64,000 bases of DNA from Reyranella massiliensis 521 (GTDB taxonomy: Bacteria > Pseudomonadota > Alphaproteobacteria > Reyranellales > Reyranellaceae). The stretch is taken from assembly GCA_945860205.1 (NCBI GenBank), contig CAMARK010000005.1:23387-87386 (forward strand), written 5' to 3'. Every line of letters begins with the position of its first letter. The first letter of the stretch is position 1. The position numbers were made by a program, and so were the translations under genes. Below, piece after piece: positions 28,238-37,246 of the stretch. The notes below the pieces were generated by a model that was not told where the DNA came from, did not search any database, and saw only the letters and a list, made by a program, of their open reading frames with translations.

Positions 28238-29005
28238 ATGATGTTCGACCTCAAGGGCAAAGTCGCCGTGGTGACTGGCGGCAGCCGCGGCATCGGCCGC
28301 TCGATCTGCGAGCAGATGGCAGCCCACGGCGCCAAGGTCGTCGTCTCCAGTCGCAAGCTGCCGGCCTGCGAGGAGGTTGTGAAGGGCATCAAGGCCCGGG
28401 GCGGCGAGGCGACAGCGTTCGCCGCCAGCATCTCCGAGAAGGCCCAGCTCGAAAACCTGGTCGCCGAGGCCCGCAAGGCCTATGGCCGGATCGACATCAT
28501 GGTCTGCAATGCCGCGTCGAACCCTTACTTCGGCCCGCTCACCGGCCTGAAGGAAGAAGTGTTCCAGAAGATCATGATGAACAACGTCATGTCCAACCTC
28601 TGGCTGATGAACATGGTCGGACCGGAGATGGCGGAGCGCAAGGACGGCGTCTTCATCGTCGTGTCGTCGATCGGCGCGCTGGTGGGCTCGGCCCATATCG
28701 CGGCCTACAACATGTCGAAGGCGGCCGACCTCTCGCTGGTGAAGTCGCTGGCCATGGAGTGGGGCAAGCACAACATCCGCGTCAACGCCATCGCGCCCGG
28801 CCTGATCCAGACCGACTTCGCCAAGGCGCTGTGGGACAATCCGCAGATCCGTGCTGCCCAGGAGAACAAGGCGGCGCTGAAGCGCATCGGCCAGCCCGAC
28901 GATATCGGCGGCGTGGCGGTGTTCCTGGCCTCCAAGGCCGGCGCCTTCGTCTGCGGTCAGTGCATCATCGCCGACGGCGGCGTGATCGGCGCGGGAGCTG
29001 AATAG
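28238..29005 (+). CDS. Short-chain dehydrogenase/reductase (SDR)
   Basis: A 255-residue classical SDR: cofactor motif VTGGSRGIGRS, NAAS strand signature, catalytic Ser (VVSSIGALVG) and Tyr-Lys in AYNMSKAA, and the closing IADGGVIGAGAE. ATG 28238 has GGGAG seven bases before it; a GTG at 28232 is less likely. SSRK in beta-strand 2 favours NADP(H). Substrate unknown. It converges on exodeoxyribonuclease III with 4 bases between stops. Confidence 0.93.
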   Translation: MMFDLKGKVAVVTGGSRGIGRSICEQMAAHGAKVVVSSRKLPACEEVVKGIKARGGEATAFAASISEKAQLENLVAEARKAYGRIDIMVCNAASNPYFGPLTGLKEEVFQKIMMNNVMSNLWLMNMVGPEMAERKDGVFIVVSSIGALVGSAHIAAYNMSKAADLSLVKSLAMEWGKHNIRVNAIAPGLIQTDFAKALWDNPQIRAAQENKAALKRIGQPDDIGGVAVFLASKAGAFVCGQCIIADGGVIGAGAE

Positions 29006-29009
29006 GGCC

Positions 29010-29798
29010 TCAGGCCGCGACGTCGAGCTCGCACCACACCGGAACATGGTCGGAAGGCTCGGGCTTGCCGCGCTCGGCCTTGTCGATGCCGACGGCGGTC
29101 AGTCGGTCGGCGGCCTGCGGCGAGAGCAGCAGGTGATCGATCCTGAGACCGTTGCCCTTCTGCCAGGCGCCGGCCTGGTAGTCCCAGAAGGTGTAGCACT
29201 CGCTGTCGGCATGGAAGGCGCGCACGGCGTCGGTCAGGCCGAGGTTGAGGAGCTTGCGCAGCGCCGACCGCGACTCGGGCTGGCAGAGCGCATCGCCGGC
29301 GAAGGCCTTGGGATCGTAGACGTCGATTTCGGTCGGGCAGACGTTGTAGTCGCCGCAGAGGGCGAACATCTCTTCCTTGGCCAGAAGCTCGCGGGCGTGG
29401 CTGAGCAGGCGTTCCATCCAGGCGAGCTTGTAGGCGAACTTCTCGGTGCCGATGGGATTGCCGTTGGGCAGGTAGATGCCGCCCACGGTCAGCGGCCCGC
29501 GCGGCGTGAACACGCGCCCCTCGACGTAGCGCGCCGGCTCGTCGTCGACATGGCCGGGCAGCGCGCGCGACGTGACATCGAACGAGTGCAATGAGAGGAG
29601 GGCGACGCCGTTGAAGCCCTTCTGGCCCACGATCGCCATCTTGTAGCCGGCGGCCTCGACCTCGAGCTTGGGGAACGTCGGCTCCTGCGCCTTGATCTCC
29701 TGCAGCACGACGACGTCGGGCTTGGCCTGTTCCAGCCACGAGACCAGGTTTCCGGTCCGCTTGCGGACGGAATTGACGTTCCAGGTCGCGATCTTCAT
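29010..29798 (-). CDS. xth: Exodeoxyribonuclease III
   Basis: A 262-residue AP endonuclease/3-prime exonuclease of the ExoIII family. It shows MKIATWNVNSVRKR, the metal Glu in VVVLQEIKAQ, ALCGDYNVCPTEIDVYD and the catalytic His in PSDHVPVWCEL. It cleaves abasic sites in base-excision repair. It follows erpA by 10 bases on the same strand, an arrangement seen in other alphaproteobacteria, and is probably cotranscribed. Confidence 0.96.
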   Translation of the reverse strand: MKIATWNVNSVRKRTGNLVSWLEQAKPDVVVLQEIKAQEPTFPKLEVEAAGYKMAIVGQKGFNGVALLSLHSFDVTSRALPGHVDDEPARYVEGRVFTPRGPLTVGGIYLPNGNPIGTEKFAYKLAWMERLLSHARELLAKEEMFALCGDYNVCPTEIDVYDPKAFAGDALCQPESRSALRKLLNLGLTDAVRAFHADSECYTFWDYQAGAWQKGNGLRIDHLLLSPQAADRLTAVGIDKAERGKPEPSDHVPVWCELDVAA

Positions 29799-29808
29799 CG
29801 CGACCGGA

Positions 29809-30141
29809 TCACACGCTGAAGGAGTTGCCGCAGCCGCAGGACGAGGTGGCGTTCGGGTTGTTCACCTGGAACGAGGCACCGACCATTTCCTCGACATAGT
29901 CGAGCTGGCTGCCCTTGAGCAGCTCCAGCGAGGTGCTGTCGACCAGCACGGCGGCGCCGTCGCGCTCGATCACGAGGTCGTCGTCGCTGCGGGCGTCCTC
30001 GAAGGAGAAGTTGTACTGGAAGCCCGAGCAGCCGCCGCCCAGTACGGCCACGCGCATCATCACGGGCTTGGCTTCCTTGGAGGCCAGAAAGGCGATCCGC
30101 TTGGCGGCGCTCTGGGTCACTGAGAAGGTGGTGTCGGTCAT
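29809..30141 (-). CDS. erpA: Iron-sulfur cluster insertion protein ErpA
   Basis: A 110-residue A-type carrier. The three cluster-binding Cys are Cys38 (LGGGCSGFQY), Cys102 and Cys104 (SSCGCGNSF). Sequence around the second pair and the genomic partner xth favour ErpA over IscA or SufA. It delivers Fe-S clusters to apoproteins, relevant here to the several Rieske, 2Fe-2S and possible UDG-type Fe-S proteins in the window, though that link is general. Confidence 0.93.
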   Translation of the reverse strand: MTDTTFSVTQSAAKRIAFLASKEAKPVMMRVAVLGGGCSGFQYNFSFEDARSDDDLVIERDGAAVLVDSTSLELLKGSQLDYVEEMVGASFQVNNPNATSSCGCGNSFSV

Positions 30142-30213
30142 GCCTACAAGATGTGGTTGGAAGGCCGGTTCGTCAATGCGTCTAATATCCTCAAACCCCG
30201 TGCGGACAACCCC

Positions 30214-31110
30214 TCACGAAGTGGGCGCCGGAGCCCTTTCACGGGCCCGAATGCGTTCCCGGTGCAGGATATAGAGGCCCGAACCGATGACCAGCGGCAG
30301 GCCGTACCAGACCGTCCAGGAGGGCTCCTCCTGGAACCAGAGGTATCCGAACAGCACGGCGAGCACGATCGAGCTGTAGTCGAAAGGCGCCAGCACCGCC
30401 GCCGGGGCCAGCCGCCAGGCCCGGGTGATGAGGATCTGGGCCACGCCGCCCAGCAGGCCGAGCACGGTCAGCCAGAGCCAGTCCATGGGCGCCGGCCATA
30501 TCCATTCCGGAATGGCGCCGACCAGCGACACCACGCTGCAGGCCAGGGCGAACCAGAACAGCGTGACGACGTCGTGGTCGTGGCGGCTCAGCAGCCGGAC
30601 CAGGATGGTCGACAGGGCGTAGCAAAAGGTGGCTGCCAGCAGGATCAGCGAGATGGGATGGATCTCCATCCCCCAGGGATCGAGCATGATCAGCACGCCC
30701 GCAAAGCCGACGGCGACTGCGCTCCAACGCCGCCAGCCCACGGGCTCACGCAGCAGCGGCACCGAGAGCGCCACCATGAAGAGCGGCGCGGCAAAGGAGA
30801 TCGCGTAGGCATCGACCAGCGGCATGCGCGGGAAGACATAGAAGAAACCCAGCGTGCTGCCGAATCCGACCACAACACGGACCGCCTGTAGCCACGGCCG
30901 GTTGGCCCGCACGATCCTGAGGCCGCCAGCCCGCCAGATCAGCACCGCCACCGGGATCAGGGCGATGGCGCTGCGGAACAGCATGAGCTGGAACGAGCCG
31001 TAGGTGTCGCCGAGCGCCTTCACCATCGCGTCCATGGTGCAGAACAGCACCAGCGAGGCCAACTTCAGGTAAATGCCGTGCAGGGCGGCGTGTTTGCTCG
31101 GGGCGGACAA
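30214..31110 (-). CDS. DMT superfamily transporter (EamA domains)
   Basis: A 298-residue ten-helix transporter with two EamA repeats (repeat 1 from about LASLVLFCTMDAMVKALG, repeat 2 from ISLILLAATFCYALS). The first in-frame start keeping the first helix intact is TTG at 31110; the open frame continues upstream into the cyclase coding region and is not family-like. Substrate unknown, probably a metabolite or amino acid. It lies divergent from the adenylate cyclase and 72 bases upstream of erpA. Confidence 0.88.
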   Translation of the reverse strand: MSAPSKHAALHGIYLKLASLVLFCTMDAMVKALGDTYGSFQLMLFRSAIALIPVAVLIWRAGGLRIVRANRPWLQAVRVVVGFGSTLGFFYVFPRMPLVDAYAISFAAPLFMVALSVPLLREPVGWRRWSAVAVGFAGVLIMLDPWGMEIHPISLILLAATFCYALSTILVRLLSRHDHDVVTLFWFALACSVVSLVGAIPEWIWPAPMDWLWLTVLGLLGGVAQILITRAWRLAPAAVLAPFDYSSIVLAVLFGYLWFQEEPSWTVWYGLPLVIGSGLYILHRERIRARERAPAPTS

Positions 31111-31120
31111 GGTGCGCCAT

Positions 31121-31149
31121 TTGGCTTGGCGTGCGTCCTTCCGTAAAGT
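31121..31149 (+). promoter_or_regulatory. Possible sigma70-type promoter of the cyclase operon
   Basis: TTGGCT (31121-31126) and TAAAGT (31144-31149) are separated by 17 bases, each matching 4 of 6 consensus positions. Predicted initiation is near 31156, about 20 bases before the cyclase start codon. Weak evidence. Confidence 0.3.
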
Positions 31150-31176
31150 GATGATTGCAAAAGGGACTGCACCGCG

Positions 31177-33426
31177 ATGCGCATGGGTTGGTTGTTCGGT
31201 CGCAACACTGCGCAGCGCGCGCCGCTGGCGATTGCCTTCCTGGTCCTTCTGAATGCGCTTTTCCTGCGGGCGGCGGACCCCACGGCGCTCTCCCGCCTGC
31301 GCGACTTCGCCTTCGACAATTTTCAGCGCATCGAGCCACGCCAGTATTCGCCCGAAACGCCGGTGCGCATCATCGATATCGACGAGGCATCGCTTTCTGC
31401 TTACGGCCAATGGCCGTGGCCGCGCACCGTCCTTGCCGAGTTGGTCGACAAGCTTACGGAAAAAGGCGTGGCAGCCATCGCGTTCGACGCGATATTCGCC
31501 GAGTCTGATCGCTCGTCGCTGAGTGGCATGGTTCGCGAACTTGGCGCCTTCACCGATCCGGAAACCGTCCGGAAAATCTCGGCGGCGGTCCAGGATAGCG
31601 ACAAGGTCTTTGCCGGAGCGATCGCCAGTTCGAAGGTCGTGACGGGCTTCGGCTTCGATCTCAATGGCGGAACGGACCCGCCGCGGCGCTTCTTCGGCGT
31701 CGCCTTTGCCGGCGACGATCCGAGCCAGTTCCTGCCGCTGCAGGCCCGTACGGTGGAGACGCTTCCGCTGCTGGTGGCGGCAGCCAAGGGCAACGGCAGC
31801 GTCAACACCGACCACGAAAGCGTGGTGATCCGCCGCGTGCCGATGATGTTCCGGCTCGCGGGGCAGGAGGGGCTGTTTCCGGCGCTTTCGATCGAGGCGG
31901 TGCGCGTGGCCCAAGGCGCAGGCACCTATTTCATCAAGTCATCCGGCGCGAGCAGTGAACTGTCGTTCGGCGAGAGTACCGGCATGGTCTCGATCAAGAC
32001 CGGCGACTTGGCTGTGCCGACCGACGGCCGCGGACACGTGACGCTCTTCGACACCGGCCATGTCCCGGGACGTTTCATCTCGGCGCTCGCCGTCCTCAGG
32101 GACAAAGTCCCGCCAGCCGAGCTCGAGGGTCGTGTCGTCTTCATCGGCACCAGCGCGATCGGCCTCAAGGACCTGCGCAATACGCCGGTCCAGGACACGG
32201 TGCCGGGCGTCGAAGTCCACGCCCAGCTCGCCGAGCAGATGATCGAGCAGCAATTCCTGGCGCGACCGGATTACGCGACCGGCGCCGAGTTCCTCTACCT
32301 GGCGGTGATCGGGCTGCTCTTCGTATGGCTCTTGCCTCGGCTTTCGGCGGGCCGGATGGCGATCGTTGCTATGGTCTTCATCGGCATCGGCGTCCTGGTG
32401 CCGTGGATCGCCTATTCGGAGTACCGGCTGCTGTTCGATCCGATCTATCCGCCGGCAACCCTGGCGGCGATCTATGTCAGCGGCTCGGCTCTCGCTTTCA
32501 TGAGCGCGGAACGCGAGCGTCGCGAGATCCGCGGAGCCTTCGGTCTATATCTGTCGCCCGATGTCGTCGAGCAGCTCGCCCGCAATCCCGATCTGCTGAA
32601 GTTGGGTGGCGAGCTGCGCGAGATCACGGTGATGTTCACCGACGTGCGTGGCTTCACCACGATTTCCGAGCAGTTCGATCCGCAGGGGCTGACGCGGTTC
32701 ATGAACCGCTTCCTGACGCCGATGACCGACCTGATCCTCGATCATCGCGGCACCATCGACAAATACATGGGTGACGCCATCATGGCGTTCTGGAATGCGC
32801 CGATCGAGGTGGAAGGCCATGCCGCCCGCGCCTGCGAGACAGCGCTTGCCATGCAGGCAAGGCTGCGCGCCCTCAATGTCGAGTGGAAAGCCGAGGCCGA
32901 AGTGGAGGGCCGCCGGCACATCCCCGTGAACATCGGCGTCGGTCTCAATACCGGCCGCGCCTCGGTCGGCAACTTCGGATCGTCGCAGCGCTTCACCTAT
33001 TCCTGCCTCGGCGACTCGGTGAATCTCGCCTCCCGCCTCGAAGGTCAATGCAAGACCTATGGCGTTGGAGTCATCGTCGGGAGCAGTACACGCGCGGAGG
33101 TTCTGGATCTGGCGACTATCGAACTCGACCTGGTGATGGTGAAGGGCAAGACCGAGCCGGAACAGGTCTATGCGCTGCTAGGAGACGCTGCGATGGCGAC
33201 GTCGTCCGCTTTTCAGGCATTGCTGGATCGACAGGCGGCGCTGCTGGCACAATATCGCGCCGGTGGCTTTGCCGAAGCCTTGGCGATGATCGATGCTTGT
33301 GAGCAGGCCGCTGAAGAGACGGGCTGGCAGCAGGGCTATTACGAAATGATGCGGGCACGGATCGACGGCCTGATCGACGATTCGCCGATGGACTGGACGG
33401 GAGTATATGTCGCCAAAGACAAGTGA
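31177..33426 (+). CDS. Membrane adenylate cyclase with CHASE2 sensor domain
   Basis: A 749-residue class III cyclase. A first helix (about 16-31) leads into an extracytoplasmic CHASE2 domain (about 40-345; TPVRIIDIDEASLSAYGQWP is its hallmark), three further helices (about 371-442), then the catalytic domain. Metal Asp489 (FTDVRGFT) and Asp533, purine-selecting Lys529 and Asp613 (DKYMGD, LGDSVNLASR) predict ATP as substrate, so cAMP is the expected product. A C-terminal helical tail of about 90 residues follows. It senses an unknown ligand. Its end overlaps the next gene by 20 bases. Confidence 0.93.
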   Translation: MRMGWLFGRNTAQRAPLAIAFLVLLNALFLRAADPTALSRLRDFAFDNFQRIEPRQYSPETPVRIIDIDEASLSAYGQWPWPRTVLAELVDKLTEKGVAAIAFDAIFAESDRSSLSGMVRELGAFTDPETVRKISAAVQDSDKVFAGAIASSKVVTGFGFDLNGGTDPPRRFFGVAFAGDDPSQFLPLQARTVETLPLLVAAAKGNGSVNTDHESVVIRRVPMMFRLAGQEGLFPALSIEAVRVAQGAGTYFIKSSGASSELSFGESTGMVSIKTGDLAVPTDGRGHVTLFDTGHVPGRFISALAVLRDKVPPAELEGRVVFIGTSAIGLKDLRNTPVQDTVPGVEVHAQLAEQMIEQQFLARPDYATGAEFLYLAVIGLLFVWLLPRLSAGRMAIVAMVFIGIGVLVPWIAYSEYRLLFDPIYPPATLAAIYVSGSALAFMSAERERREIRGAFGLYLSPDVVEQLARNPDLLKLGGELREITVMFTDVRGFTTISEQFDPQGLTRFMNRFLTPMTDLILDHRGTIDKYMGDAIMAFWNAPIEVEGHAARACETALAMQARLRALNVEWKAEAEVEGRRHIPVNIGVGLNTGRASVGNFGSSQRFTYSCLGDSVNLASRLEGQCKTYGVGVIVGSSTRAEVLDLATIELDLVMVKGKTEPEQVYALLGDAAMATSSAFQALLDRQAALLAQYRAGGFAEALAMIDACEQAAEETGWQQGYYEMMRARIDGLIDDSPMDWTGVYVAKDK

Positions 33427-34327
33427 GACTTTTAGGCGGATCGCCGCCATCGAAGCGCTGGTGTGCCGCGATGTCGGCCGCAAGACCGGGGAGTTGGTGG
33501 AGGCGAACAGGGGCGGCCTGTCGGCGGCGGCGCAGTCCCTTGCCCAGACAACCCGCGTCGGCCTCATCACCGGCTTCTTCGTGCCGCGGGGCGATGTTGC
33601 GGCACCCGAGACCGACGGTCCGGTCGGCACGGCGCTTCTCGCCGCCGCACTTGCGGCGTGCGGCGTGCCGGCAAGGATCGCGGTCGACACGCCCTGCGCC
33701 GACGCCGTGCGGGTGGCCGTCGAGGCAGCGGGGGGCGGTGTCGGCGTCGATGAAGTGGCCGTCGACGACCGAGCCGGGCTCGAGCGTTTGACCGAGACCT
33801 GGCAGAAGGCCGGCCTCAGCCATGCGCTCGCGATCGAACGCTGCGGCCGCAGCACCGGGGGCCCACCGCGCAATATGCGAGGCGTCGATGTCTCGCCCTG
33901 GACGGCGCCGCTCGACGATCTGTTTCTCGGTGGCCCCTGGACGAAACTCGCGGTCGGCGATGGCGGCAACGAGATCGGCATGGGCAAGCTGCCGGCCGGC
34001 CTGATCGCACGGACGGTGCCGAACGGCGCCGAAATCGCCTGCGTCACCTCCTGCGACCATCTCGTCGTCGCCGGTGTTTCGAACTGGGGCGCCTACGGGC
34101 TGATGGCAGCCCTTGCCGTGTTGCGTGCGGATTGGCGGCCGATGATCGCCAGGTTCCTGACAGCGGAACGCGACCTCGCCGTCACCCAGGCGATCGTCGA
34201 CAGGGCCGGTGCGGTCGATGGCGTCACGGCGCGCGGCGAGGCGACGGTCGACGGCTTCGGTCCCGACATTCATGGTGCACTGATCGACGAACTCGGTCGC
34301 ATTGCGTGGGGGCAGGTGGCGGACTAG
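33407..34327 (+). CDS. D-glutamate cyclase-like (DUF4392) protein
   Basis: A 306-residue protein matching the DUF4392/D-glutamate cyclase C-terminal-like family. Family features include TRVGLITGFFVPRG near the N-terminus and the signature KLAVGDGGNEIGMGKLPAG. Mammalian DGLUCY, which contains this domain, converts D-glutamate to 5-oxo-D-proline; the bacterial activity is inferred. It overlaps the adenylate cyclase gene by 20 bases, implying cotranscription. A pyroglutamyl peptidase at 48056 works on the L-form and is not linked. Confidence 0.85.
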   Translation: MSPKTSETFRRIAAIEALVCRDVGRKTGELVEANRGGLSAAAQSLAQTTRVGLITGFFVPRGDVAAPETDGPVGTALLAAALAACGVPARIAVDTPCADAVRVAVEAAGGGVGVDEVAVDDRAGLERLTETWQKAGLSHALAIERCGRSTGGPPRNMRGVDVSPWTAPLDDLFLGGPWTKLAVGDGGNEIGMGKLPAGLIARTVPNGAEIACVTSCDHLVVAGVSNWGAYGLMAALAVLRADWRPMIARFLTAERDLAVTQAIVDRAGAVDGVTARGEATVDGFGPDIHGALIDELGRIAWGQVAD

Positions 34328-34338
34328 TTTGCGCCGCC

Positions 34339-35505
34339 ATGGAAAACCCTTACGCACCGACCCATCCCGAAATCCGCGATGCGGTTCGCCAACTCTGCCT
34401 GAAATTCGACGGCGCCTACTGGCGTGACCTCGATCGCGAGCGCGGCTACCCGACGGCGTTCGTGAAGGCGCTGACCGAGGCGGGCTGGCTCGGGATCCTC
34501 ATTCCCGAGGAATATGGCGGCTCGGGCCTCGGCCTCTCGGCGGCAAGCGCGGTGCTCGAGGAGATCCACCACGCCGGCTGCAACGCCGCAGCGTGTCATG
34601 CCCAGATGTACATCATGGGCACCATGCTCCGGCACGGCAGCAAGGAGCAGAAGGAACGCTACCTGCCCAAGATCGCCACCGGGGAATTGCGGCTACAAGC
34701 TTTCGGCGTCACTGAGCCGTCCAGCGGCACCGATACGCTCAGCCTTCGCACCACGGCGGTGAAGAAGAACAACAGTACCTACGTCGTGAACGGCCAGAAG
34801 GTATGGACCAGCCGCGCCGAGCATTCCGACCTGATGCTGCTGCTGGCGCGCACCACGCCGCGCGAGCAATCCGCCAAGCGCACGGAGGGGCTCTCGGTGT
34901 TCCTGGTCGACATGGGCACGGCGTTGAACAAGGGGCTAACCATCCGGCCGATCCGCACGATGATGAACCACAACAGCACCGAGGTGTTCTTCGACAACAT
35001 GGAAGTGCCGGCCGAGAACCTGATCGGCGAGGAAGGGCAGGGCTTCCGCTACATCCTGAGCGGCATGAACGCCGAGCGCGTGCTGATCGCTTCGGAATGT
35101 ATCGGCGACGGGCGCTGGTTCATCGAGAAGGCCGTGAACTATGCCAAGGAGCGCAAGCTCTTTGGTCGGCCGATCGGACAGAATCAAGGCGTGCAGTATC
35201 CCATTGCGCGTGCCTACACGCAGATCGAGGCGGCCGATCTGATGGTGCGCAAGGCGGCCAGCCTGTACGAGGCCGGCATCAATGCTGGCGCAGAAGCCAA
35301 CATGGCCAAGATGCTGGCGTCGGAGGCGTCGTGGGCATGCGCCGAGATGTGCGTGCAGACGCATGGCGGCTTCGGCTTCGCCGAAGAATACGACATCGAG
35401 CGCAAATTCCGCGAAGCGCGGCTCTACACGGTGGCGCCGATCTCGACCAACATGATCCTGAACTACGTCGCCGAACACATCCTCGGGCTGCCGCGCTCCT
35501 ACTGA
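34339..35505 (+). CDS. Acyl-CoA dehydrogenase family protein
   Basis: A 388-residue flavoprotein with the three-domain ACAD fold: GVTEPSSGTDTLSL (FAD loop), NGQKVWTSRAEHSD and the C-terminal helical domain. The usual late catalytic Glu in the YEGT motif is absent (sequence reads VAPISTNMI). Glu246 in GMNAERVLIA occupies the place used by isovaleryl- and long-chain-type dehydrogenases, so the enzyme is probably active. It follows the DUF4392 gene by 11 bases. Its end overlaps the convergent Rieske gene by 7 bases. Confidence 0.92.
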   Translation: MENPYAPTHPEIRDAVRQLCLKFDGAYWRDLDRERGYPTAFVKALTEAGWLGILIPEEYGGSGLGLSAASAVLEEIHHAGCNAAACHAQMYIMGTMLRHGSKEQKERYLPKIATGELRLQAFGVTEPSSGTDTLSLRTTAVKKNNSTYVVNGQKVWTSRAEHSDLMLLLARTTPREQSAKRTEGLSVFLVDMGTALNKGLTIRPIRTMMNHNSTEVFFDNMEVPAENLIGEEGQGFRYILSGMNAERVLIASECIGDGRWFIEKAVNYAKERKLFGRPIGQNQGVQYPIARAYTQIEAADLMVRKAASLYEAGINAGAEANMAKMLASEASWACAEMCVQTHGGFGFAEEYDIERKFREARLYTVAPISTNMILNYVAEHILGLPRSY

Positions 35506-36620
35506 GCCACGGCGTTCACGATCATTTTCTGGAAATGAACCACCAGATGTTCGCTGTTGGTCAGGAACCGCCCTCGATCGGGCAGGCCGCCGAGCAGGCC
35601 GCGCTGTACTGAGTCGGTGAGATCGTCGTCTTCCTTGGCGACCTGCTTGTTGAAGGCGATCAACGACTGCGCGAAATCCGCATTGACGCCCGGGCCGAAG
35701 AACTGCTCGGAAAAGCCTTTGGTCGCATTCGGTCCGTCAGGACTCCACACGTCGACCGACAGGTTGGGAAAGCCCGGGTTGATGTTGATGGTCATGTTCG
35801 GCCACAGGAAGTGATACTGCGACTGCGTCACGTCGCCGGCGACATCGTAAAGAGCCACCTTGCTCTTGCCTTGCAGGGCGGTGCTGCGCACCTGGCCGGT
35901 CTGGCTCGAGAACAGTCCGTGCGCCGTGAGCTTGTAGGCATCGGGCCGCACGTCGATCGCGGCGTTGAAGCCGGGATGGGCAACGGCGCAGTGATAGCAC
36001 TCGAGGTAGTTCTCCAGCATGGTCTTCCAGTTGGCGTGCGACCGCCATTCCTCGCGGTTGTGGGGCACGAGCCTGTCGAGCGCCACGCCGCTGCCGGCGA
36101 TGATGTCCAAGATCGGACCGTAACAGGTCTCCACCGACGGCACCTCGGGGTCGAGATGCACGAACACGAATGGACCCAGCGCTTCAGCCCGGATCGGCAG
36201 AAGCGGAAAGTCGCCGAGGTTGAAATTCGGCTCGGCGGCCGAACGCGGCACGCGCTTGAGGCCGCCGGCAAGGTCGTAGGTCCAGGCGTGATAGCCGCAC
36301 TGCATCACCTTGGCGTTGCCGCGCCCCTTCATGACTTCGTGACGACGGTGGCGACAGACATTGACGAAGCCCGCCAGCCCACGGTCGTTGCGAACGACGA
36401 CGACCGGCACGCCGCCGGCATAGCCGGTGATGTAGTCGCCCAGCGCCGTCAATTGCGACACGGGGCCAATGTAGTTCCAGCTCTTGCGGAAGACGTGCGT
36501 GATCTCCCGCTCGGTGATCGACGGGTCGGTGTACCAGCGCGACGGCAGCGACTCGCCGCGGTCGAGCGCCGCGAGCAGGCCGCTGGAAGAGTCGAAGCCT
36601 TGCGTCATGAGTGGCGCCAT
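35499..36620 (-). CDS. Aromatic ring-hydroxylating oxygenase, alpha subunit (Rieske)
   Basis: A 373-residue Rieske oxygenase. The [2Fe-2S] ligands are in VNVCRHRRHE and CGYHAWTYD; the iron site shows LENYLECYHCAVAHPGF with two His. It belongs to the branch that includes carnitine monooxygenase and choline/glycine betaine-type oxygenases rather than the phthalate group, judged from the NY(L)ECYHC motif. The start codon at 36620 overlaps the ExoD stop (TGATG); an ATG at 36608 is an alternative. It is last in a four-gene operon. No reductase gene is adjacent. Confidence 0.9.
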   Translation of the reverse strand: MAPLMTQGFDSSSGLLAALDRGESLPSRWYTDPSITEREITHVFRKSWNYIGPVSQLTALGDYITGYAGGVPVVVVRNDRGLAGFVNVCRHRRHEVMKGRGNAKVMQCGYHAWTYDLAGGLKRVPRSAAEPNFNLGDFPLLPIRAEALGPFVFVHLDPEVPSVETCYGPILDIIAGSGVALDRLVPHNREEWRSHANWKTMLENYLECYHCAVAHPGFNAAIDVRPDAYKLTAHGLFSSQTGQVRSTALQGKSKVALYDVAGDVTQSQYHFLWPNMTININPGFPNLSVDVWSPDGPNATKGFSEQFFGPGVNADFAQSLIAFNKQVAKEDDDLTDSVQRGLLGGLPDRGRFLTNSEHLVVHFQKMIVNAVAQ

Positions 36621-37246
36621 CAATTCAGGATAGCGGCTCGAAGAGCCGAGATTGCGGCCATGATCGCGGCGTGGCCAACCATCAGCAGGAAGACCGTCCA
36701 GATCGCGGTGACGATCGTGAGCAGCCAGCCGAACATGGCCATCATGCCGTCGTCCTCGATGAGCGCGAGGCAGAACAACAGGATGGCGTAGGCCGGGAAC
36801 AGGTTGTCGAAGGGGATCGGCAACGCCAGTACCAGGATGTTGAGCGACCAAGCGATCAGCAGCAATTGGCGCGGCAGCCCGGTCACCCACCATTCGCGGC
36901 GGGCGTGAACGGTCTTTTCCAGCCACTGGATGAAGCGGCGGGTGCGGCCGAGGCAGTTCTGCAGCTTGCCGCGGTCCAGGCCGCGCCGGCCGATGAATCC
37001 GGGCAGGGACGCCACGGGCCGACCGGCGAAGAACTGGACCAGCAGGAACAGCATCGGCACGCCAGTGATCGTCGAGAGCCAGGGAATGCCCGTCGGTATG
37101 ACATTGGGCACGTTGAGCGCCAGGATGGCGAAGGCGTAGGAGCGGCCTTCCAGGCCGGTCAGGAACTCATCGAGCGTCAGGACGGAGTCGCGCGCACCGG
37201 CGAACATCCGGTCGAGCGCATCGTAGAGCCCGAAAGTGTCCTTCAT
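36620..37246 (-). CDS. exoD: Exopolysaccharide synthesis protein ExoD
   Basis: A 208-residue inner-membrane protein of the ExoD family. It has a soluble N-terminal helix region, then VPNVIPTGIPWLSTITGVPML, an amphipathic loop (RREWWVTGLPRQ) and three to four C-terminal helices. In Rhizobium, ExoD affects exopolysaccharide amount and alkaline tolerance; the biochemical role is unresolved. It is wedged between a CoA lyase gene (TAATG overlap) and a Rieske gene (TGATG overlap), an odd context for an envelope protein. Confidence 0.88.
   Translation of the reverse strand: MKDTFGLYDALDRMFAGARDSVLTLDEFLTGLEGRSYAFAILALNVPNVIPTGIPWLSTITGVPMLFLLVQFFAGRPVASLPGFIGRRGLDRGKLQNCLGRTRRFIQWLEKTVHARREWWVTGLPRQLLLIAWSLNILVLALPIPFDNLFPAYAILLFCLALIEDDGMMAMFGWLLTIVTAIWTVFLLMVGHAAIMAAISALRAAILN

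Noticed and set aside
28205..29001. Methyltransferase-SDR fusion protein or biologically meaningful overlapping gene
   Set aside because: The run-on is Arg/Gly/His-rich with no domain, and the SDR frame is complete with its own ribosome site. A lost stop explains it better.
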